A stretch of 47,471 bases of DNA. It comes from Candidatus Melainabacteria bacterium (GTDB lineage: Bacteria; Cyanobacteriota; Vampirovibrionia; Obscuribacterales; Obscuribacteraceae). The stretch covers positions 1 through 47,471 of the forward strand of contig PLZS01000107.1 in the NCBI GenBank assembly GCA_003153555.1. Reading direction: 5' to 3'. Below, in pieces: positions 8,570 through 15,826 of the stretch (its first letter is position 1; the number at the start of each line of letters is the position of its first letter). Below the pieces are notes generated by a model, which searched no databases, was not told the DNA's origin, and was given only the letters and a program-made list of their open reading frames with translations. The translations under genes were made by a program, and so were the position numbers.

Positions 8570-9671
8570 CTTCGCTTGCCCTCCCCCACTTGGTTTGAAT
8601 TAGATACTGGCAAGTTTTTGCAACTAAATCGCGGGCGTCAGGCGGATTGTAATGCGGCAAAATTTTCAGTAACCGATCATTTTTGACATCTTTGTCAATA
8701 AACAGTTGCTCAGCAAAAGGCGAGACACTCGAAACAGCCTGTTTCATGATGCCGTCACCAAATCCGGTGACAGCCTCTGATAGCATAGAGAACGAACTGA
8801 TATCGGCATATAAGGGTTTCAGAATGCGGCGCTTTTTGAAAGACGAATCTGTCTCAAACGTAGCAAATGCAGTGTCTACAAAATCACCCAAAGTTATACA
8901 TTGATTGCGCTTATAAGCAGCGTTGTAGACTCCAGAATCCTCACCACTTCTCAAGACTGCTATTACTGCATCGGCAGCGAATTCACCTGTAACTAGGTAA
9001 AGCGGAGTGGATGCGTCACCTGGAATCACGGATAGCAAACCATAGTAAAGAAGCTTAAGAGTGTTATGAACTGCATTTTGTTGACTGACCTGACCAGTAA
9101 CGTCATCAGCCAAAACGGTAGCGACACGCACGATTGACCAAGGAATGCCCACGCACTTATCGATCAATTCCGCTTCAGCAGCCCACTTTGAGCGCTCATA
9201 GTGATTTGCAAAACCATCACTGCCGGTGACCGGTGTTTCATCTATTACACCGCTTCGCTTACCAGAAGCGTACACAGTGCTGACATGACAAAGGCGCTCT
9301 AGATTTCTACAATTCTTGGCAAATTCAATAACACGCGCTGTGCCTTCGAGGTTTACAGACCGTGCAGTCTCCTCATCAACATTGAATCGCGTTACCGCTG
9401 CCAAATGGATGATGTTGCTCACGGCTGTTGGATCGATCGTGGCAAAACATCCATCTTCCGTTAAGTTTCCCGAGTAAAACTCCACTCTCCTCAAGTCTTT
9501 GCTTCTGAGATCCAAAATGTCAGTCATCGAATTTTTCTTTTGCTCAAATTCTGAAGAAGAGCTTGCGCGAACCCAAAGGAACAGCTGTGCATCAGTAGAT
9601 TCAAGAAGTGTTTTTGTTACTCTTGAGCCAAGATACCCATCCGAACCAGTAATTAGCCTAGCTCCAACCAT
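8556..9671 (-). CDS. Extended SDR, thioester reductase/fatty acyl reductase-like (NAD_binding_4 type)
   Basis: The protein (371 residues from ATG 9671) is an extended short-chain dehydrogenase: TGSDGYLG (8-15) is the TGxxGxxG nucleotide-binding loop, STVYASG (from about 131) supplies the catalytic serine and Y158-ERS-K162 is the YxxxK pair. The overall arrangement (NLTEDG, HLAAVTRF, VSTVYASG, YERSKWAAE) resembles thioester reductase domains and Male-sterility-type acyl reductases, which release a carrier-bound acyl chain as an aldehyde or alcohol using NAD(P)H. In this operon it is the natural candidate for reductive product release. A GTG at 9677 overlaps the previous stop, but AAGG spaced 7 bases favours the ATG at 9671. 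A simple epimerase role cannot be excluded. Confidence 0.8.
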   Translation of the reverse strand: MVGARLITGSDGYLGSRVTKTLLESTDAQLFLWVRASSSSEFEQKKNSMTDILDLRSKDLRRVEFYSGNLTEDGCFATIDPTAVSNIIHLAAVTRFNVDEETARSVNLEGTARVIEFAKNCRNLERLCHVSTVYASGKRSGVIDETPVTGSDGFANHYERSKWAAEAELIDKCVGIPWSIVRVATVLADDVTGQVSQQNAVHNTLKLLYYGLLSVIPGDASTPLYLVTGEFAADAVIAVLRSGEDSGVYNAAYKRNQCITLGDFVDTAFATFETDSSFKKRRILKPLYADISSFSMLSEAVTGFGDGIMKQAVSSVSPFAEQLFIDKDVKNDRLLKILPHYNPPDARDLVAKTCQYLIQTKWGRASEVVSS

Positions 9672-9673
9672 GC

Positions 9674-10552
9674 TCACACCTTCTGCTGCAGCTGTGGTAG
9701 ATCCAGATTAGTCAAACCAAAGCTGGTCAACACCGCATAAAGCCAGCGTTCCATACCAAATGCGACACACCCTGAATACGCCTCTTCTCCATCGCGAGTA
9801 ATTTTAAAAGCCTCACCGAAATAACTACGATGGAAATTTATTGAACCAATCGCCAGAGACTTTTTGTAGATCATCTCTGTTTTGACTGGGTCAAGTCGTT
9901 GCATAAGATATTTGGGATTCTTCGACGGATTGAAAAATGGATCGGTCGCATTCTCGAACTGAACGTCTAGTTTAGCTTTGGCAAAGAAGTGCTCAAGGCT
10001 GTTCTTCCAAGTTTCCAAAAAATGCTTTACTTCATCCGAAGATCCAATGCAGACAATTTCACGCATCGAAAAACTCCACTGTCTTTGCAAAGGCAGATAG
10101 TGCGTTTCTCTCCTGAAGCAGTTAGCACAAGTAGTAAGATATTTTGGAGAAAGAAGATTTTGCGATTGATGAGCAACATAAAAGTGATAACACGCAGCCG
10201 GAGTAAGAACATCTTGAACGGGGGACAGATTTGTTAAATTGACAACACCACTTGCATCAATTGGTTGCCCGGCAGTGAATGCATTCAGGTTTTCGTCAGA
10301 ACAATCGAGAGTAACTGGCATCGTCACAAGATGTGGAAAGGAATGGAAATAGTCGAGCTTTGCCAGTTCTTTTGCCGAAATGAATATGGGTAATTTCCAA
10401 GATTCAGCTTTCCAAGTTGAAGCCCAATTTGAGAACATCTGATCCAACTGAAGATAAAGCGCAAGAGCCTCACCGTTCAACACACTCTGACCATTTTCTT
10501 GCCAGATAAGTCCTTCTATATTTTCGAGTCCGCGCATCTGATCAGCTGTCAT
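9674..10552 (-). CDS. Amino acid:[carrier protein] ligase, class II aaRS (seryl-tRNA synthetase)-like
   Basis: The 292-residue protein resembles the truncated class II synthetase homologues that activate an amino acid with ATP and load it onto a small carrier protein instead of tRNA. Visible features are motif 2 (CFRRE, 145-149), motif 3 (GMERW with Arg269) and a plausible set of active-site zinc ligands, Cys121 (in AACYHFY), Glu149 and Cys262 (in YSGCVAFG). The tRNA-binding coiled coil of SerRS is absent, as in this family. It lies directly next to, and overlaps by 11 bases, a carrier-protein gene, the arrangement known for these ligases. Known members prefer glycine, alanine or other small amino acids; the substrate here is not predictable. 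GAGG six bases upstream supports the ATG at 10552 rather than the TTG at 10564. Confidence 0.85.
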   Translation of the reverse strand: MTADQMRGLENIEGLIWQENGQSVLNGEALALYLQLDQMFSNWASTWKAESWKLPIFISAKELAKLDYFHSFPHLVTMPVTLDCSDENLNAFTAGQPIDASGVVNLTNLSPVQDVLTPAACYHFYVAHQSQNLLSPKYLTTCANCFRRETHYLPLQRQWSFSMREIVCIGSSDEVKHFLETWKNSLEHFFAKAKLDVQFENATDPFFNPSKNPKYLMQRLDPVKTEMIYKKSLAIGSINFHRSYFGEAFKITRDGEEAYSGCVAFGMERWLYAVLTSFGLTNLDLPQLQQKV

Positions 10553-10799
10553 CACTGTCCTCAAAAAAGTTTTTGTAAATCGTATTTACATCTTTGAATA
10601 CACCTGGCTTCAAATCAGCTACATCGAGAGGATTATCAGTAATCTGCTCGATGAATAGAATCAAGTCCATTACTTGCAGAGAGGTAATGATGCGCTCCTC
10701 GATAATAGGAGTGTCGTCGAGCACGACTATATCCGCCTTCTTACTTGCAGCCTTTATCCATTCTTTTAGTGAACGTTTCGCATCAAGTTCGGTTTTCAC
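10542..10799 (-). CDS. Aminoacyl carrier protein, partner of the adjacent amino acid:carrier-protein ligase
   Basis: This 85-residue carrier protein has its predicted phosphopantetheine serine at Ser40 in IITSLQVMDLILFIE, the 'TSLQVMDLI' style typical of carriers paired with aaRS-like ligases, with an acidic tail (FFEDSDDS). It should hold the amino acid as a thioester for oxidation or condensation by neighbouring enzymes. The GTG start overlaps the stop of the di-iron oxygenase gene (GTGA) and has GAGGA upstream; its 3' end overlaps the ligase gene. That tight coupling supports stoichiometric synthesis of carrier and ligase. Confidence 0.82.
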   Translation of the reverse strand: MKTELDAKRSLKEWIKAASKKADIVVLDDTPIIEERIITSLQVMDLILFIEQITDNPLDVADLKPGVFKDVNTIYKNFFEDSDDS

Positions 10800-11680
10800 A
10801 AGCTAGGTTCCTCAAGCAAAATTCCATTCTTTAAAAGAAACGCAACGCAGCTGCCAGAAACCTTTTTTCGATGGGCTTTAGAAGATGGATGCGCGATCGC
10901 AGCCTTTTGCAAATCATAGACATCTGCCAGTCCAGCGTCTTTGCAGACATCCGCGAGTCCAGCGTCTTTGTAGACAGCTGGGTTGTAATACTCTTTCCAC
11001 GTAGCCTCCAAATAACCGTTTATGTAGTCTCTGACGGACTGCAATGTTAGGGCACTCCACGTTGGGGAATGCTGAGCGAATAATTCGGTGACAACTTTGC
11101 GTCCGAACACAAGATGACGAGCTTCGTCCTTGTGATGCATCATGTTGATAAAGCGAGCGACTGAGTTAAGCCGATCATCGACGCCCATCTTCACGTTGTA
11201 GTAATCAACTATCTCTTCAAAGATCATCACCTTCACGAAAAAGAGGAAGTCCTCTTCGCCAGGGGCATAGTCTCTTTCAAATGCCATTTTACGATCGGGA
11301 TAGACCTTGCCTGCGTACCGCGTGCAAAATCCGCCGAAATACATCATGTGTTTGTTTTCTTCATCCAGAAAATGATGCAAGTACGGCGATACCACCTTTG
11401 TATTTTTTGCATACAGTCGCTTCGCAAGACCTTCTACCAGAGACTTTTCACCATGTATGTTCAAGCTGAAAAAATTAATTGCTTCAAAAAAGCTCAAGCG
11501 TCTGCGATTCTGCTCAGACATAGTGTCGTAAGCCGGCATTCCGTAAATAGAAATCAGCTCAGGGCTCGTAAACCAGTCTTCCATTTGCACTGATTCAGGC
11601 CAATCAAATGTTCCTGGATTGTAGAAATCACGCTCGGAGGCCTGACAAAGCTTGTCGACAATGGCGGCTAAATCTGTCAT
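10796..11680 (-). CDS. AurF-like di-iron N-oxygenase
   Basis: The 294-residue protein (ATG 11680) carries the ligand pattern of AurF-type di-iron oxygenases: Glu78 in IHGEKSLVEGL, D-E-E108-N-K-H111, a Glu in FEEIVDYYN and the H-x3-E-x2-H block HHKDEARH. Characterised members (AurF, CmlI) oxidise arylamines to nitro compounds, and other relatives form N-hydroxy or azoxy groups, in several cases on carrier-bound substrates. In this operon the likely amine is the aminoacyl thioester on the adjacent carrier, which is an inference. Near the C-terminus there is an exact 9-residue duplication (KDAGLADV-C/Y). The start at 11680 overlaps the KASIII-like stop (ATGA); a longer form from 11704 would run into the upstream gene. 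Confidence 0.82.
   Translation of the reverse strand: MTDLAAIVDKLCQASERDFYNPGTFDWPESVQMEDWFTSPELISIYGMPAYDTMSEQNRRRLSFFEAINFFSLNIHGEKSLVEGLAKRLYAKNTKVVSPYLHHFLDEENKHMMYFGGFCTRYAGKVYPDRKMAFERDYAPGEEDFLFFVKVMIFEEIVDYYNVKMGVDDRLNSVARFINMMHHKDEARHLVFGRKVVTELFAQHSPTWSALTLQSVRDYINGYLEATWKEYYNPAVYKDAGLADVCKDAGLADVYDLQKAAIAHPSSKAHRKKVSGSCVAFLLKNGILLEEPSL
10921..10974 (-). repeat. 27-bp tandem duplication inside the AurF-like gene
   Basis: Two adjacent 27-base units (10921-10947 and 10948-10974) differ at three positions and encode KDAGLADVC and KDAGLADVY. The period is a multiple of three, so the reading frame is kept. It lies between the metal-binding helices and the C-terminal tail of the oxygenase. 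Confidence 0.9.
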
Positions 11681-12627
11681 TTTGCTTTCTCTAGAACGAC
11701 GCACTGCCAGTTGAGTCCGTAACCAGCCATAAATAGCAGAACACGCTCTCCAGGCTGAAGAATCTTCTCTGCCTCAAGATGCTTGAGATTAATGATATTG
11801 TCGCCACTAATTACATGCCCAACTTGCGGAAGGGTCGGCAAGTAAACCTTGGCGAAATCGAATCTGAGCAGATTAGCAAGGATTTGCCAAGCTTTCCGAT
11901 TAGTGTTCTGCGGCACTATCCAACTCAGGTCACTTACGCTCATGTGTGCTTTCTCTAAAACTTTGTTGATAGCAGCGAAACTGTAGTTAAAAAATGTACC
12001 TACAGTCTCATCATCAGAAGCGAAAGCTAAGGCACCATTAGTAACACCGTGCCAAGCGATCAATTTGAATCCCGACGGACGGTTTGAGACTATGCACGCT
12101 GCGGCGCCATCGGAAATCAAGTTATAAGCCTGCTCGTAAAGAGCGTTTTCTGGAAATCGATCCGCTGTAACGCATAAGACCTTGCGTATCTCTGGTTCAG
12201 ACGAGATCAGCATACTTGCCAATTTCAATGCGCCTAACATGCTAGTACAGGCTTGTTGATTCAATCCAAAAACAGTGGCGTTTTCCATACCGAAGTCAGC
12301 TTGCAAGTGGCTACCGGGAAAGTCCATAAGGTGTTTAACATCTCGCGTTTGTTGGAACTTCTCTTCGACGCCGATGTTTCCATTTATTGGAATACACGTG
12401 CTGTAAACGATGGCTCCAATGTCAGTCAGATCATTCTGGATTTGTTCGACTGCCCGATTCGCAAGATCGTAAGAAGATGTTCCTTTTTTGCTCATATGAT
12501 GCTGAGAAAAGCCCGCGTCAGTCAGTGAAGAGGTATCAGATATAGTGCGTTGTGCCGCGACAGCCGCTTCGACTGATTCTGTGTCTTCGCCGAGCGCGTA
12601 GGTGAAATTGTCGATAAAGACATCCAT
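11677..12627 (-). CDS. KASIII (FabH)-like condensing enzyme or acyltransferase with non-canonical catalytic residues
   Basis: The 316-residue protein has a thiolase fold of the FabH type with nucleophile Cys127 in LNQQACTSMLGAL. The position of the FabH catalytic His (usually VPH) reads VPQN, so Gln240 replaces it, and the usual Asn position reads GHVISGDN, giving His271. In FabH the His and Asn drive decarboxylation of malonyl-ACP; their replacement suggests either a non-decarboxylative acyl transfer (as some KASIII-like enzymes in natural-product pathways do) or reduced activity. In the operon it could join the acyl group from one carrier to the aminoacyl group on the other. ATG 12627 is preferred because AAGAGG sits eight bases upstream; a longer reading to 12696 would overlap the methyltransferase gene. 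Confidence 0.82.
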   Translation of the reverse strand: MDVFIDNFTYALGEDTESVEAAVAAQRTISDTSSLTDAGFSQHHMSKKGTSSYDLANRAVEQIQNDLTDIGAIVYSTCIPINGNIGVEEKFQQTRDVKHLMDFPGSHLQADFGMENATVFGLNQQACTSMLGALKLASMLISSEPEIRKVLCVTADRFPENALYEQAYNLISDGAAACIVSNRPSGFKLIAWHGVTNGALAFASDDETVGTFFNYSFAAINKVLEKAHMSVSDLSWIVPQNTNRKAWQILANLLRFDFAKVYLPTLPQVGHVISGDNIINLKHLEAEKILQPGERVLLFMAGYGLNWQCVVLEKAK

Positions 12628-12628
12628 T

Positions 12629-13201
12629 TCAGGACCTCTTAAGCCGCGGAATAAATCGCCCGGTTTTGCTGATGTATTCGCTATATTCTTTACCAAACTC
12701 AGAGTTCTTAAGCTTTGTCTCTTCTTTTTCGGCAGTAATATTCAAAATGATATAGCCGTAGATAAGACCGACGAGCGTGAAAAGTTGTGGAGAAAATAGT
12801 AAGGCCGAGAGAAAAGCCAGCAAAAAGGACGCGTAGAAGGGATGTCGAACATGACCGTATGCTCCCCAGGTGACTATGTTCTTAGGGGCATCATTACTCT
12901 GATGCCACAAGGCAATCGGAATGCGATGGGTTCCCAGAGTAAATGAGATCAACGAAATCGAAGCAATGCTGAACAGGACGGATAGCATGCCCAGATGCGT
13001 GGTTATTTCGGTACCATATCCGGTGATGGGTGGCAGATAGCCGCAAAACGATGCGGTGCAAGAACAGAGGCTCAACAAGAATGGAGTGGCAGTCAGCCAC
13101 CACATCAGATTCAACTTGCCATCGCGCTTGAAAAACACCACAGGAAGTAAGCCAATAAAGACAAAACTCAAAACAATATTTATATAGGCGCCACTGTTCA
13201 T
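12629..13201 (-). CDS. Isoprenylcysteine carboxyl methyltransferase-like membrane methyltransferase
   Basis: The 190-residue protein is hydrophobic with about five membrane segments. Its C-terminal half has the ICMT/PEMT signature: GAYGHVRHPFYASF, then a hydrophobic segment, NITAEKEETKL and FGKEYSEYISKTGRFIP. Such enzymes use S-adenosylmethionine to methylate carboxylates or amines of lipophilic molecules in the membrane. Within this operon it may methylate the lipophilic product or a precursor. The ATG overlaps the ligase stop (ATGA), and one base separates its stop from the KASIII-like start, so translation of all three is probably coupled. Confidence 0.82.
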   Translation of the reverse strand: MNSGAYINIVLSFVFIGLLPVVFFKRDGKLNLMWWLTATPFLLSLCSCTASFCGYLPPITGYGTEITTHLGMLSVLFSIASISLISFTLGTHRIPIALWHQSNDAPKNIVTWGAYGHVRHPFYASFLLAFLSALLFSPQLFTLVGLIYGYIILNITAEKEETKLKNSEFGKEYSEYISKTGRFIPRLKRS

Positions 13202-14853
13202 CGCCTGGCTGCCTCTTGTTTCTTAAGCCATTCGATTACAAGATTTCTTTTTACTTTGCCGGAATGGGTGCGCGGCAAATTATCAGGCGAAATCACGATT
13301 CTACTGGGCCGCTTATACACCGCAATTTTAGTCATCAAGTCTTCTAAAGACTTTGTTAGGACGCTTTCTTCTTCGTCGATAGCAACAGGCACTACAACGG
13401 CCACCACTTCCTCTTGTTCGGGATTGTTTTCTTGTCGAACACCAAGTACACATATTTCCTTTACAAGAGTAGATGCAGAAAGAACCTGCTCAACTTCTTC
13501 GGGATAGACCTTCTTGCCACCGGGAAGAACAATCAAGTCTTTGATCCGACCAGTGACGAACAAGAAACCGTCATCATCAAAAGAGCCAAGGTCACCTGTG
13601 TAAAACCAGCCAGCTTGATCGATAGCAACGTTCGTCAGGTCTTCCCTGCGATAGTACCCGCGCATTATGTGTGGTCCTTTCGTCACAATCTCACCGACGT
13701 CGCCAATACCTTTCGCTCCTAATAGTCGCACCTCGATGCCAGGCAAAGGTTTGCCTACCGAACACAATCTAAACTGTTTGTGGCTGTTGGTGGAGATTAT
13801 CGGACTGGTTTCGGTAAGTCCATAGCCCTGACAAACCTTTATGCCAAGAGTATCGAAAAAATATGCGATATCTTTTGAAAGCGGCGCACCACCCGAAATG
13901 AAGCTGCGGAACTGCGAACCAATTAACGCGTGCACCCGAGGGAACAACTTGCGTCTGGCGTGAAGCGGCAACAATCTAGCCAGACCAAATCGCAATCTAA
14001 TATTCAATTGCTGCTTCCTGTCAGACTTAGCTAACATTCTCTCAATTGAATTTTTCATAAGGCGCATGAATGTCGGAACGACAATCATGTACGTTACCTT
14101 TTTGCTGCGCATGGCTTTGAGAATATCTTCAGGAAACAAGCTTGAGATATAGCAAACTTGCCCGCCAGAGTACAAAACACCGAGATATCCTGCAGTCAGT
14201 TCCAACAAATGATTCATCGGCAAGATAGAGAGGAAAACATCTTTCTTTCCAGCGTCGAATAACTCTTCAAGACGTTCAGCTTGAAAGATCAAGTTATTAA
14301 ACGTCGTCATAACGCCTTTAGGCTTACCAGTAGATCCAGATGTATAAACAATCAAAGCAGTTTCTTCCAAATCACGTTCTCGACCTTCCTGCAAAATGTG
14401 CGTCGACACACTCTGAATCGTCTTAGACGCAGGATTCTCAGACGAAGAATCAGTAATAATCACATCTGATACGAGCGGACATTTTTTTGCCACTTCGGCT
14501 GCCAGGTTCTGACACTTAGTTGAGGCAAAAATGATCTTGGGACCAGAGTCCAAAATTAGTGGCGTCAATTCCTCAACAGTTTGCTTTGGGTCCAGAGGTA
14601 CTAAAATAGCTCCAGCTCTAACTACAGCAAAGAATACTATTCCAAACTCCGCGTTCGACTCGGATACAATCGCGATCCGGTCGCCATGCTCGATCCCGTT
14701 ATCAATCAAATAGTTTGAAAGATGTTGAGCACCTCTTTGAACGTCTTCAAATCTCAGTTCGGACCACTTTCCAGCTCGCAAGGAAGATACGGCAGCCCGA
14801 GTGCGGTACATGCCAGCCCGTCGATAGATGAGGTCTAATACACCTAGATGCAC
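13198..14853 (-). CDS. AMP-forming acyl ligase (acyl-CoA synthetase/fatty acyl-AMP ligase superfamily)
   Basis: The 551-residue enzyme has the ANL-family motifs in order: IVYTSGSTGKPKGV (168-181, P-loop), YGLTETSP, YTGDLGSFDDDGF, GRIKDLIVLPGGKKVYPEE (hinge) and the catalytic lysine in RTHSGKVKR. It activates a carboxylic acid as acyl-AMP and passes it to CoA or directly to a carrier-protein thiol. As first gene of an operon with two carriers and no malonyl-CoA machinery, loading of a fatty or other carboxylic acid onto the terminal carrier is the most economical role. The start is a GTG with AAGGAG seven bases upstream. It is distinct from the second acyl-CoA synthetase at 40845-42566. Confidence 0.9.
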   Translation of the reverse strand: MHLGVLDLIYRRAGMYRTRAAVSSLRAGKWSELRFEDVQRGAQHLSNYLIDNGIEHGDRIAIVSESNAEFGIVFFAVVRAGAILVPLDPKQTVEELTPLILDSGPKIIFASTKCQNLAAEVAKKCPLVSDVIITDSSSENPASKTIQSVSTHILQEGRERDLEETALIVYTSGSTGKPKGVMTTFNNLIFQAERLEELFDAGKKDVFLSILPMNHLLELTAGYLGVLYSGGQVCYISSLFPEDILKAMRSKKVTYMIVVPTFMRLMKNSIERMLAKSDRKQQLNIRLRFGLARLLPLHARRKLFPRVHALIGSQFRSFISGGAPLSKDIAYFFDTLGIKVCQGYGLTETSPIISTNSHKQFRLCSVGKPLPGIEVRLLGAKGIGDVGEIVTKGPHIMRGYYRREDLTNVAIDQAGWFYTGDLGSFDDDGFLFVTGRIKDLIVLPGGKKVYPEEVEQVLSASTLVKEICVLGVRQENNPEQEEVVAVVVPVAIDEEESVLTKSLEDLMTKIAVYKRPSRIVISPDNLPRTHSGKVKRNLVIEWLKKQEAARR

Positions 14854-15350
14854 AGTCTACTCCTTGATACGGACTTTATACCAAGCCCGCAAACAATGTA
14901 CCAGTTCTAGCCAAAGACGCACTTTCGTGGATCGGCAAGACTTCCAGCTAGCTGTTGAGCTGCAAATACCCAAACAGAAGAGGGCCTGTACCATTACGAC
15001 ATTTTGTACCAATTCAGTTGTTCTTTTGTGGACCCAAAAGGACTATGATGGATACAGACCGGGCCGAGACGGCCAGTTATCCAAAGTTGCAACCGGGCCG
15101 GCGCGGCCAGTTATAAAAAATTGCAAATAGAATAGCCGCCTTCACCTTGTCTGTAGGCAACGACGTGGTGAAAGAGTGAGCGCTAAATTCCCGGCCTTTT
15201 CTAACAATGCAATCCCATCACCAATGGTAGTAAATCTAACACTACCTGCAGTGTCGCTAATTTCGACTACGACTGATTTGGTTGCCAAAATCAAGGTGGT
15301 ATCAACCTCACTAGGGAACGCTAGATTTAAGCGCACGGAGAGTGCTAAAC
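14854..15350. other. Gene-free regulatory region upstream of the biosynthetic operon
   Basis: About 500 bases separate the divergent operon and the small TPR-like gene. The minus strand carries TATAAA (14880-14875) close to the operon start without a good -35 box, as at activator-dependent promoters. Three TGTACCA words occur (14897, 14987, 15005), and the tandem 34-bp palindromic repeat lies at 15058-15125. Remaining frames are short and show no protein character. Confidence 0.5.
15058..15125. repeat. Exact tandem of two 34-bp units each containing a perfect GGCCG-N3-CGGCC palindrome
   Basis: Unit one is 15058-15091 and unit two is 15092-15125. They match at 28 of 34 positions. The palindrome arms ACCGGGCCG...CGGCCAGTTAT are identical, while the loop changes from AGA to GCG, and the A-rich spacer varies (CCAAAG or AAAAAA before TTGCA). 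Conserved dyads placed three helical turns apart look like a paired operator for a dimeric regulator. The site lies about 205-270 bases upstream of the biosynthetic operon. Confidence 0.85.
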
Positions 15351-15734
15351 ATGCAAGATGACGAAACAGCAACGGCTATGTGTGGAAGAGCTAAACATAC
15401 CAGCGACCGTGGTGATCAAGATGAGGCAGCAAACATTTATGGTCTGGCTTTGGCTAAAGCCGAAGACGTGCATGGACCAGACGGAATGATAGTTGGACTT
15501 GTTCTCCGCAGCATGATGATATTTCAAGAGAGAGCCGATCGCACTGAGGACGCCGCCAAAACGAGAGAGCGACTCGATACGATCTTGAAAAAATACGGAC
15601 TAGCGCATCCTCCAGTCGCTCTGCCTCCAACTCCACTGCCCAAGGGTCCGTTGACTAACAGTCCTCAGCTAAACAGCGCTTCGCCTGGATATTCGAAGTT
15701 AAAAATCGTCTCGGCCGATGTTGAGCGCGATTAG
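15351..15734 (+). CDS. Small TPR-like helical protein
   Basis: The 127-residue protein has a TPR-like helical pair (KHTSDRGDQDEAANIYGLAL then LRSMMIFQERADRTEDAA) resembling the kinesin-light-chain type of TPR, followed by a proline-rich tail (VALPPTPLPKGP). There is no signal peptide. It probably mediates protein contacts; no partner can be named. GGAGAG eight bases upstream favours ATG 15351 over a GTG at 15342. It stands alone between the biosynthetic-operon control region and the convergent AttH-like gene. Confidence 0.6.
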   Translation: MQDDETATAMCGRAKHTSDRGDQDEAANIYGLALAKAEDVHGPDGMIVGLVLRSMMIFQERADRTEDAAKTRERLDTILKKYGLAHPPVALPPTPLPKGPLTNSPQLNSASPGYSKLKIVSADVERD

Positions 15735-15826
15735 CGTTTGATCTCCCACACTTTATTTATCGAGAGATGCAGCCCGAACTCATCCTGAGTGCGCTCCATT
15801 TCTCGAAGACTTCCGTTGAATAGTAC

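Noticed and set aside
7145..14853. Ordinary fatty-acid synthesis locus
   Set aside because: No malonyl transferase, KASI/II, ketoreductase or dehydratase is present, while an aaRS-like ligase, AurF-like oxygenase and PPTase are; that excludes a housekeeping FAS reading.
15058..15125. CRISPR array or terminator
   Set aside because: Only two abutting units without spacers, and the dyads lack a T-run.
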